This document shows, piece by piece, positions 21,550 to 27,437 of a stretch of 27,437 bases of DNA (within the stretch, counting starts at the first letter, position 1; every line of letters begins with the position of its first letter). The notes under the pieces are model-generated. The model worked only from the letters and a program-made list of their open reading frames with translations. It did no database searches and had not been told where the DNA came from. The DNA lies in assembly GCA_021827445.1 (NCBI GenBank), contig JAKAVW010000004.1:1-27437 (forward strand). The letters are read 5' to 3'. The translations under genes were made by a program, and so were the position numbers. Source of the stretch: Pseudomonadota bacterium (lineage in GTDB: Bacteria > Pseudomonadota > Gammaproteobacteria > Acidithiobacillales > Acidithiobacillaceae).

Positions 21550-22053
21550 CTAATCAGATTGGGGGGGGGCGACAGGGTTTTGCGCCAACACCCATGAAAC
21601 CAATTCCTCGGCTTCCACGGGGGTCAAGCTCTGCGCCGGCATGGGCATGGAGCCCCATACTCCGGACACGCCGTGCTCAATAGCGTATTTTAACGTTGCT
21701 ACCGCCTTGGGATCGCGTTGGTACCGGTAGGCGACCCAAGCAAAAGCAGGCCCGAGGACTTTGGTATCTACCTGATGACAGGCGAAACAGCCCTTGGCTT
21801 CCGCCAGCGACCGCGCCGTGGTCAATACCTCAACAAGGTGCTTATCTCCTTCCCGCTCGCCAAGCCCGGACGGCGACGCCGCACTTCCACCATGCCCATC
21901 ACTCCGGGCAGCTCCAGAAATCTGCCTGCTATCCGCCACCGGGCGGCTAGTAGAACTACCAACCGGCGCAGTAGCAGATTCGTCCTTCCTGGCACAAGCG
22001 GTGGCAAGAGTGATGACACCGAATAGCATCAGAAAGCGCGCAGCTGGCTTCAT
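21550..22053 (-). CDS. Cytochrome c lipoprotein
   Basis: A 167-aa protein from the ATG at 22053. Lipoprotein signal with lipobox LATAC (cysteine at 20), a Ser/Ala/Gly-rich linker to about residue 75, then a class I cytochrome c domain with heme motif CFACH and a distal methionine in GSMPMPAQSLT. It should sit on the periplasmic face of a membrane and carry electrons. The longer frame upstream is not used because it overlaps the neighbouring lipoprotein gene. Nine consecutive C on the coding strand fall in the last codons. Confidence 0.82.
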   Translation of the reverse strand: MKPAARFLMLFGVITLATACARKDESATAPVGSSTSRPVADSRQISGAARSDGHGGSAASPSGLGEREGDKHLVEVLTTARSLAEAKGCFACHQVDTKVLGPAFAWVAYRYQRDPKAVATLKYAIEHGVSGVWGSMPMPAQSLTPVEAEELVSWVLAQNPVAPPQSD

Positions 22054-22126
22054 ACCACACTCACCATTATGCGCGCTCCCGATGTCCAGCTCTGAACGAA
22101 CCCCTGTAAACCTGTGGAGTGCCGAA

Positions 22127-22390
22127 TCAGCTCGCGGAAGAAGTGTCGCTGCTGGTGGCACTGGCGTCAGGTGCTGCGGATTCCATCGGTGCCATGGCGC
22201 TGCTGCCGGTATCGGTGGTCGCCGGAGCGGCAGACTCGGTAGTGGTGGTCGCCGGAGCAGCGGACTCAGTGGTGCTGCTGCCAGATGCAGCAGTGGACTC
22301 TTCCTTCTTGGCGCAAGCTGAGGCAAGCGCAATAGCGCCTGCAACAAGAATGATCCGGGCAACAGGCTTGATCTTGGCAATATCCAACAT
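22127..22390 (-). CDS. Small Ser/Thr/Ala-rich lipoprotein
   Basis: An 87-aa protein: signal with lipobox LASAC (cysteine at 26), then KKEESTAA and a low-complexity tail with repeats of TTESAAPAT. AAGGAGAG precedes the ATG at 22390. Its N-terminus parallels the following cytochrome (ARIILVAGAIALASACAKKE against ARFLMLFGVITLATACARKD), as if it were the anchor and linker without the heme domain. Function unknown; probably co-transcribed with the cytochrome. Confidence 0.75.
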   Translation of the reverse strand: MLDIAKIKPVARIILVAGAIALASACAKKEESTAASGSSTTESAAPATTTTESAAPATTDTGSSAMAPMESAAPDASATSSDTSSAS

Positions 22391-22414
22391 GTTCTAACTC
22401 TCCTTACGTAGGTT

Positions 22415-22534
22415 TTACAAGATGACCGCGTCAGTAGCTAAATGGTATAGCGCAAATGACCCCATAATGGTAGCACTAATTTCCCTTGTGCCAAACACTC
22501 CCCAGCACGCTACCAGTAGAGAGAGGATCAGCAT
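22415..22534 (-). CDS. Possible 39-aa membrane peptide
   Basis: ATG at 22534 with GAGGG at good distance opens a 39-residue frame with one hydrophobic helix (LILSLLVACWGVF) and a second weak one. It ends 25 bases before the lipoprotein gene. The rest of the 22,391-22,655 gap contains only the desaturase promoter region (TATAAT at 22615-22620). Low-confidence call based on ribosome site and hydrophobicity. Confidence 0.35.
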   Translation of the reverse strand: MLILSLLVACWGVFGTREISATIMGSFALYHLATDAVIL

Positions 22535-22655
22535 CGTACACCCTCGACGGTACCCGGCAGGTACGGCAGGGTTTGCTCCGTCCTCGGGTTGTATAATAGG
22601 ATATACAAGTATACTATAATGCGATGAAAATGGATTTGCCAGGGAGTACATTACT

Positions 22656-23780
22656 ATGCCACTTACCACTTCCAATGCTGACTTCGAGGCATTGCGCCCC
22701 GTCAAGCTTCAAACCATCCGGGACGTGATTCGTCCGGAACGCTACCAGCGATCAACAGGCATCGCCCTCGCGTGGTACGTGTTTGACGCAATTTTCTACC
22801 TCTCCGCCATCACCGGCGCCCTTCTCGCCGGACCTTGGTGGCTCAAGCTGTTATTCGGACTCCTCGCGGGGTCGGCGGTGGCCTCCATGTTCGTCTGGGC
22901 GCACGACGCAGCGCACGGCGCCCTCTTCCAAAGCAAGCGCACAGCCGAGATCTTGGGCACCATCTTTATGCTGCCGTCGCTGAACATGTACCGCCTCTGG
23001 GCCTTTGGGCACAATCGTGTGCATCATGGCTTTACCAGCCTGAGCACCATCGACTGGGTATGGCGCCCCTGGACGCCCCAGGAGTACAAAGGCAAAACGG
23101 TCTGGCAGAAGATGATCTATCGGTTGGAACGCAGTCCTTATACTTGTGCCCTGCACTACTTATTGCGGATATGGTGGCCGGGCATGGTCCGTTTCAAAGT
23201 AGACGCCAAAAATAAAGATCGTTGGCCATTCTTCTATAGCAAGATGATAACACTATTGTTTTTTATAAGTTTTTCTGCGTTGGCCTACTGGATCTCCGGT
23301 CCGATGGGCATCATTGCGGCCGTTATTCTGCCTTTCCTGGTGTTCAACTATTACATCGCGCTGTTTGTCTTTCTCCACCACACGCATCCCAATGTGCCAT
23401 TTTTCTCGGAAAAAGAGGAATGGAGCCAGAGTATTGGTCAGCTTTATTGCAGCATAATCGTACGTTGCTCCAAGGTCAGCGAGTACCTGATCCATAACAT
23501 CCTGATCCACACACCGCACCACGTTGACCCACGGATACCCTTCTATCGCCTGAAGGGGGCTTACGAAGATTTACGTGCGGAGTACGGCCAGTACATTCAT
23601 GAAACGCGCTTTGGCTTTTTTGAGATTCGGCGTATCTTCAAGGAATGCAAGTTATATGACTACGAGGGAAAATCCTGGATGAGCTTCCGCTCCAGCCGTA
23701 GCTGGATTGAAGAGAAGGCCGCTGACATCGCTGCCTCCGCTACATCTTCCGTATATCAACCTGGCAAGACCGCACACTGA
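22656..23780 (+). CDS. Membrane fatty acid desaturase
   Basis: A 374-aa membrane protein with all three histidine boxes of the family: HDAAH (83-87), HNRVHH (119-124) and HTPHH (285-289), and four or more membrane helices placed between them. These bind the di-iron centre that inserts a double bond in acyl chains. An extra HHTHP lies at 241-245. AGGGAG precedes the ATG, and two TATAAT boxes lie in the 70 bases upstream. Regiospecificity cannot be read from the sequence; delta-12-like or related family-1 desaturase is the best guess. Confidence 0.85.
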   Translation: MPLTTSNADFEALRPVKLQTIRDVIRPERYQRSTGIALAWYVFDAIFYLSAITGALLAGPWWLKLLFGLLAGSAVASMFVWAHDAAHGALFQSKRTAEILGTIFMLPSLNMYRLWAFGHNRVHHGFTSLSTIDWVWRPWTPQEYKGKTVWQKMIYRLERSPYTCALHYLLRIWWPGMVRFKVDAKNKDRWPFFYSKMITLLFFISFSALAYWISGPMGIIAAVILPFLVFNYYIALFVFLHHTHPNVPFFSEKEEWSQSIGQLYCSIIVRCSKVSEYLIHNILIHTPHHVDPRIPFYRLKGAYEDLRAEYGQYIHETRFGFFEIRRIFKECKLYDYEGKSWMSFRSSRSWIEEKAADIAASATSSVYQPGKTAH

Positions 23781-23806
23781 ATAGGAGGCCCTCGATGGTG
23801 TGCGGT
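23769..23806 (+). terminator. Hairpin at the desaturase stop
   Basis: Arms ACCGCACAC (23769-23777) and GTGTGCGGT (23798-23806) are perfectly complementary around a 20-base loop that includes the stop codon. No clean T run follows, only a GT repeat, so termination is uncertain. Confidence 0.4.
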
Positions 23807-23848
23807 GGTTCTGTGTGTGTGTGCCGGTCGACACCTCCCGGTCATGGC

Positions 23849-24247
23849 TCAGTCTTCCGAGAGCTCCGGGTGGTGTTTTTCCTGTACCGGAGACGGTGTA
23901 TGAAGTGCCTGGAGGTGCAGGATTTTCATAAGTCGTTCCACCAATGGGTATAAAAGTACTGCAGATACCGCCAGGTAGACCACCCCTGAGTACAAGGCAT
24001 AGGCGCTGGCGAAAAGTTTCGCGCAGCTACCATGCAAACTGGCAACGGGCCCCATACCGCTCAGAATCATGCTCGCATTGAGCAGGCTATCGATCCAGTC
24101 GATATGCGCCAACAGGTGATAGCCCAGCATGCCCATTCCCAGGGAAAGCAGCATAAAACCCAGGGCAGCACCGGCATAGCGTAATTGTCGCCACAGAAAC
24201 TCCGTCCGGCTAAGCAGGTGCAGTGGTTGATGCGCGCGTGTATTCAT
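23849..24247 (-). CDS. Membrane protein with potassium-channel-like topology
   Basis: About 132 aa from the ATG at 24247 (a second ATG at 24289 overlaps the epimerase gene by 8 bases). Helix at about 24-45, then WIDSLLNASMILSGMGPV, then helix KLFASAYALYSGVVYLAVSA. The two-helix arrangement with a re-entrant-looking loop recalls two-pore potassium channels, but the selectivity filter TVGYG is absent, with SGMGP in its place. Function unknown; channel relation is inference. Confidence 0.6.
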   Translation of the reverse strand: MNTRAHQPLHLLSRTEFLWRQLRYAGAALGFMLLSLGMGMLGYHLLAHIDWIDSLLNASMILSGMGPVASLHGSCAKLFASAYALYSGVVYLAVSAVLLYPLVERLMKILHLQALHTPSPVQEKHHPELSED

Positions 24248-24281
24248 GGAGCTACCCCGGTTTTCTAAAAATGTCGGGCTG

Positions 24282-25283
24282 TCAGCCATAGTACTGGCGA
24301 TACCAGGTCACAAAACGCTGGAGACCCGCCCGTAAAGGGGTATCCGGGGCAAAGCCCACGCTCTGCTGTAATGCGGTAACGTCTGCATAGGTAGCCACCA
24401 CGTCACCATCCTGCATGGGAAGCCATTCAATTTGCGCAGACTTGCCGAGGCACTCCTCCAGAATGTGGATAAAGTCCATGAGTGCAACGGGTGTGTGGTT
24501 GCCGATATTCTGAATACAGAAGGGGGCGGCACTGCTTGCAGGGTCTTCCGGCCAGATATCCTGTGCTTCTGGCGCATGTGGAATGAGCCGCGCCACCCCT
24601 TCGATGATGTCATCAATATAAGTGTAATCGCGCTGCATCTGGCCGTGGTTGAATACGGGGATGGGCTGCCCGGCCAGGATTTTCTGCGTAAAGCTGAAAT
24701 ACGCCATATCGGGACGCCCCCAAGGGCCATATACTGTAAAAAACCGCAATCCAGTACTGGGAATGCCATAAAGATGAGCGTAGCTGTGCGCCATAAGCTC
24801 GCCTGCCCGCTTGGTGGCCGCATAAAGGCTGACCGGATGATCTACCGGATCGTGGACGCTGTAAGGCAAACGATTGTTGGCACCGTATACCGAACTGGAA
24901 GAAGCGAAAAGCAGATGATCGACACCTTGCGCCCGGCAGCCCTCCAGCACATTCAGAAAACCAACGACATTACTGTCCACGTAGCTGTGCGGTGCTTTCA
25001 GGGAGTGCCGCACCCCTGCCTGAGCCGCGAGGTTGACGACGACATCAAAGTGGGGGCCTGCAAAAAGCGTCTGCATACCCTCACGATCGGCTAGATCCAG
25101 AGGTTGGAACTGGAAGGCTGGGTGCCCCTCCAGTTGCGCCAGGCGGTCGCGTTTCAAGCCGGGATCGTAGTAATCATTGAGGTTGTCTATCGCGCTGACA
25201 ACCCATCCGTCGGCCAACAGACGACGCGCCAGATGAAAACCGACAAAACCCGCAGCACCGGTAACAAGTATTCTGCCTTCCAT
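24282..25283 (-). CDS. UDP-glucuronate 4-epimerase-like SDR enzyme
   Basis: A 333-aa extended short-chain dehydrogenase. NAD-binding GAAGFVG (9-15), DNLNDYYDPGLKRDRLAQL typical of UDP-glucuronate epimerases, SSSSVYG and the catalytic YAATK, then FTVYGPWGRPDMA. It would interconvert UDP-glucuronate and UDP-galacturonate for surface polysaccharide. The ATG at 25283 overlaps the stop of hldD as TGATG, so the two are coupled; the frame starting at 25307 is not preferred. Confidence 0.78.
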   Translation of the reverse strand: MEGRILVTGAAGFVGFHLARRLLADGWVVSAIDNLNDYYDPGLKRDRLAQLEGHPAFQFQPLDLADREGMQTLFAGPHFDVVVNLAAQAGVRHSLKAPHSYVDSNVVGFLNVLEGCRAQGVDHLLFASSSSVYGANNRLPYSVHDPVDHPVSLYAATKRAGELMAHSYAHLYGIPSTGLRFFTVYGPWGRPDMAYFSFTQKILAGQPIPVFNHGQMQRDYTYIDDIIEGVARLIPHAPEAQDIWPEDPASSAAPFCIQNIGNHTPVALMDFIHILEECLGKSAQIEWLPMQDGDVVATYADVTALQQSVGFAPDTPLRAGLQRFVTWYRQYYG

Positions 25284-26272
25284 CAGGTCGTCCGTTCCGT
25301 GAGCCATTGCACATAGCGATCCACTCCCTGCCCCACGGTCAGAAAGGTTCTATCATATCCCGCGCCGCGCAGTTTACCGATGTCCGCCTGGGTGAAGCTC
25401 TGGTACTTACCATTCAGGGCTTCGGGCATATTGACATAACGGATGGCCTGCGTTTTCTGCAGTGCGGGCAGGGTTAGTGTCGGGCGGTTTGCGCGGTGCT
25501 CCAGGCTATTGATGACGGCGACTGCCATCTCGTTGAAACTCTGCGCCTGTCCTGTGCCTACATTGTAAATTCCGCTGTGCGGGTGATCCAGGAAATGCAT
25601 ATTGACGGAAATCACATCGTCTATATAAATGAAATCACGCCGTTGTTCACCATCGGCATAGCTGCCAGACCCAGCAAACAGGCGAACATGGTTGTCCAGC
25701 CGATATTGGTTGTAAAAATGCAGCGCTACTGAGGCCATGCGGTTTTTGTGAAACTCGCGTGGACCGTAGACGTTAAAATAGCGAAAGCCATGTACCGGCG
25801 CCCGCAAATCCATCCAGATCTGCCGGAGATACTGGTCGAACTGAAATTTGCTGAATCCGTAGACATTGAGGGGTGATTCGGCGTAGCGCTCCTCGACAAA
25901 GACACCAGTCATGCCGTAGACCGAGGCGCTGGAGGCATAAAGGAAGGGAACATCATGATGTTGGCACCAATGCAGCAGCACTTTGCTGAAGGTGAAGTTG
26001 TTTTCCATGACATAACGGCCATCTGTCGCCATCGTATCGGAGCATGCGCCTTCATGGAGAACGGCGTCGACACCCTTCAGATGTTTGTTCTCTATCAGCC
26101 GAAGAAAAGCCTCTGCCTCCATGTAATCGGCAATTTCTAGATCGGTGAGATTGAGAAACTTCTCGGCGCGGCTCAGATGGTCGACGACGAGAATATCTGT
26201 AATGCCCCGTTGATTGAGGGCCTGCACGAGATTGGCGCCAATAAAACCGGCCCCGCCAGTGACGATATACAT
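25283..26272 (-). CDS. hldD: ADP-L-glycero-D-manno-heptose 6-epimerase
   Basis: A 329-aa SDR enzyme with GGAGFIG (6-12), HEGACSDTM, SSASVYG, YGFSKFQFDQY and FNVYGPREFHKNRMASV, all diagnostic of HldD/RfaD. It makes the L,D-heptose donor for the LPS inner core, so the host is Gram-negative. GGAGGAG lies just before the ATG at 26272. It leads a unit with the UDP-glucuronate epimerase-like gene. Confidence 0.9.
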   Translation of the reverse strand: MYIVTGGAGFIGANLVQALNQRGITDILVVDHLSRAEKFLNLTDLEIADYMEAEAFLRLIENKHLKGVDAVLHEGACSDTMATDGRYVMENNFTFSKVLLHWCQHHDVPFLYASSASVYGMTGVFVEERYAESPLNVYGFSKFQFDQYLRQIWMDLRAPVHGFRYFNVYGPREFHKNRMASVALHFYNQYRLDNHVRLFAGSGSYADGEQRRDFIYIDDVISVNMHFLDHPHSGIYNVGTGQAQSFNEMAVAVINSLEHRANRPTLTLPALQKTQAIRYVNMPEALNGKYQSFTQADIGKLRGAGYDRTFLTVGQGVDRYVQWLTERTT

Positions 26273-26429
26273 GCGTACTCCTCCTTTTGCGGCTATGATA
26301 ACAGAAAGCAGGCGCCTTCCTATAAGGTGCCATCACTTTGCTCTTTTCCCCAGGCTCACACCTGCCCTATTCCTGCTGAAAAAATCAGATAATGCCTATT
26401 GAGGGACACTGCCATGTCCGAGGAGGAAC

Positions 26430-27437
26430 ATGCAAGATCACGGCCTGTTGACGATCATCCTGCTCTTGGCTACCGGAGTGCTGCTGGTTGGTTTTCTGCG
26501 ACACCTGCGTCTGCCGGCAGTCTTTGCATATCTTTTGACAGGCGTCATTCTGGGTCCGCATGCCCTGGCCGTAGTGCCCGATCTTGCCAGCACCCGGCAG
26601 CTTGCCGCCTTCGGGGTAGTTTTTCTGATGTTTACCATCGGCCTAGAATTCAGTCTCGCGCAGTTCCTGAGTATGCGCCGCCTAGTATTTGGCATGGGGC
26701 TGGCTCAGGTCGTTCTGACCAGTCTGGTCTTTGTCGGCATCGCGCTGCTCATCCCGCTTTCCTGGAAGACGGGGGTAATCCTCGGTGGAATTCTGGCCAT
26801 GTCATCCACTGCCATGGTGGTACGGGCACTGGCCGAAAAAATGGAAATACAGACCCGGCATGGGCGTATCGCCGTAAGTGTGCTGCTGTTCCAGGATCTC
26901 GCCGTAGTCCCGTTACTGATTCTGATCCCTGCGCTTGCGGGTTCGGCCAATGATCTGGCTGATGACCTGGCCATGGCCGGACTGAAGGCGGTGCTGGTGC
27001 TATTGGTCCTGCTGGTGGTCGGGCGGCCGGTAATACGACCCTGGTTTCAGCTCGTGGCCAATCGAAAGTCGACAGAGCTGTTCATGCTCAATGTGTTACT
27101 GGTGACCCTCGGGCTCGCGTGGATTACCGAGCAGGCGGGATTATCGCTGGCACTGGGTGCTTTTGTAGCGGGGATGCTGATTTCCGAGACGGCTTACCGC
27201 TATCAGGTGGAAGCGGATATCGCACCTTTTCGCGATATTTTACTGGGTCTTTTTTTCGTTACCATTGGCATGCTCGTGGATTTGCCAGCGTGGTGGGCGA
27301 ATCTGGGCTGGGTCATAATCGTGCTGGCCATGATTCTGCTGCTCAAGGGTATGCTGGTCTGGGGACTCGCACGTCTTTTCGGCTATGAGTCGGGCGTGGC
27401 ATTGCGCTCAGCTATTGTACTGGCTCAGGCGGGTGAG
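26430..27437 (+). CDS. Kef-type monovalent cation:proton antiporter, 3' end beyond window
   Basis: The first 336 codons are open from the ATG at 26430 (AGGAGG directly upstream) to the end of the window. About ten membrane helices are seen, with CPA2 features: GVILGPHAL (after 36), FLMFTIGLEFSL, the SSTAMVVRAL segment and FQDLAVVPLL, then GAFVAGMLISET and FFVTIGMLVDL. Members of this family (KefB/KefC, RosB-like) exchange K+ for H+. Whether a C-terminal nucleotide-binding domain follows cannot be seen. No stop falls inside the window. Confidence 0.82.
   Translation, partial: MQDHGLLTIILLLATGVLLVGFLRHLRLPAVFAYLLTGVILGPHALAVVPDLASTRQLAAFGVVFLMFTIGLEFSLAQFLSMRRLVFGMGLAQVVLTSLVFVGIALLIPLSWKTGVILGGILAMSSTAMVVRALAEKMEIQTRHGRIAVSVLLFQDLAVVPLLILIPALAGSANDLADDLAMAGLKAVLVLLVLLVVGRPVIRPWFQLVANRKSTELFMLNVLLVTLGLAWITEQAGLSLALGAFVAGMLISETAYRYQVEADIAPFRDILLGLFFVTIGMLVDLPAWWANLGWVIIVLAMILLLKGMLVWGLARLFGYESGVALRSAIVLAQAGE

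Noticed and set aside
21550..22380. 276-aa version of the cytochrome with a Pro/Leu-rich N-terminus
   Set aside because: The extra part overlaps the lipoprotein gene in another frame and would destroy the lipoprotein signal that begins at 22053.
23811..23822. Short GT dinucleotide run after the desaturase
   Set aside because: Only about six units, in non-coding DNA, with no gene whose frame it would switch.
26399..26953. Plus-strand 184-aa frame
   Set aside because: Out-of-frame reading of the Kef-type antiporter, which continues off the window in the correct frame from 26430.
1..27437. CRISPR arrays, tRNA or rRNA genes, insertion sequences
   Set aside because: No regularly spaced repeats, no cloverleaf-like sequence and no transposase were noticed on reading; weak tRNA-like patches near 22,440 did not fold convincingly.

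Overview
The window looks like proteobacterial chromosome at the replication terminus, carrying two mobile elements side by side. The host is not certain. The dif-like site, the cell-envelope genes and the c-type cytochrome lipoprotein fit a gamma/acidithiobacillia-type Gram-negative; an Acidithiobacillus-like organism is my guess only.

Region 1 (1 to about 11,100, almost all minus strand) is the leading part of a conjugative element. One long, tightly packed transcript starts near 10,979 and runs left off the window. Its leader carries a P1 C4 / P4 CI-like antisense RNA with its own terminator, followed by the matching target sequence. Then come tandem paralogous small proteins, many unknown small proteins, a nucleotidase, a YbjQ-like protein, a replication block (winged-helix protein plus DnaC-like loader), an AAA+ ATPase with its own promoter/operator, and finally DotJ-like and DotI/IcmL/TraM-like genes of an I-type (type IVB) conjugation system. 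The DnaC-like frame has no stop until it has run through two following genes.

Region 2 (11,143 to 18,700) is a complete filamentous phage (inovirus) prophage of about 7.5 kb. It is bounded by two dif-like sites sharing a 22-bp core, and no integrase gene was found, so integration by the host XerC/XerD recombinases is expected. Minus-strand genes in order of transcription are: unknown 118-aa protein, hidden 38-aa membrane peptide, pII-type replication protein, ssDNA-binding-like protein, small membrane protein, major coat precursor, coat-like paralogue, pIII-like adhesin, pVI-like protein, Zot/pI assembly ATPase, and a proline-rich membrane protein. A Cro/CI-type regulator is read divergently at the right end. 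The regulator runs through the attachment site, so its C-terminus and its downstream partner gene differ between the prophage and the phage circle.

Region 3 (18,711 to the end) is host chromosome: dacB (PBP4) and ampG-like permease (peptidoglycan maturation and recycling), a cytochrome c lipoprotein with a small lipoprotein sharing its N-terminal layout, a fatty acid desaturase, an unknown membrane protein, UDP-glucuronate 4-epimerase-like and hldD (surface polysaccharide/LPS sugars), and the 5' part of a Kef-type antiporter running off the window.
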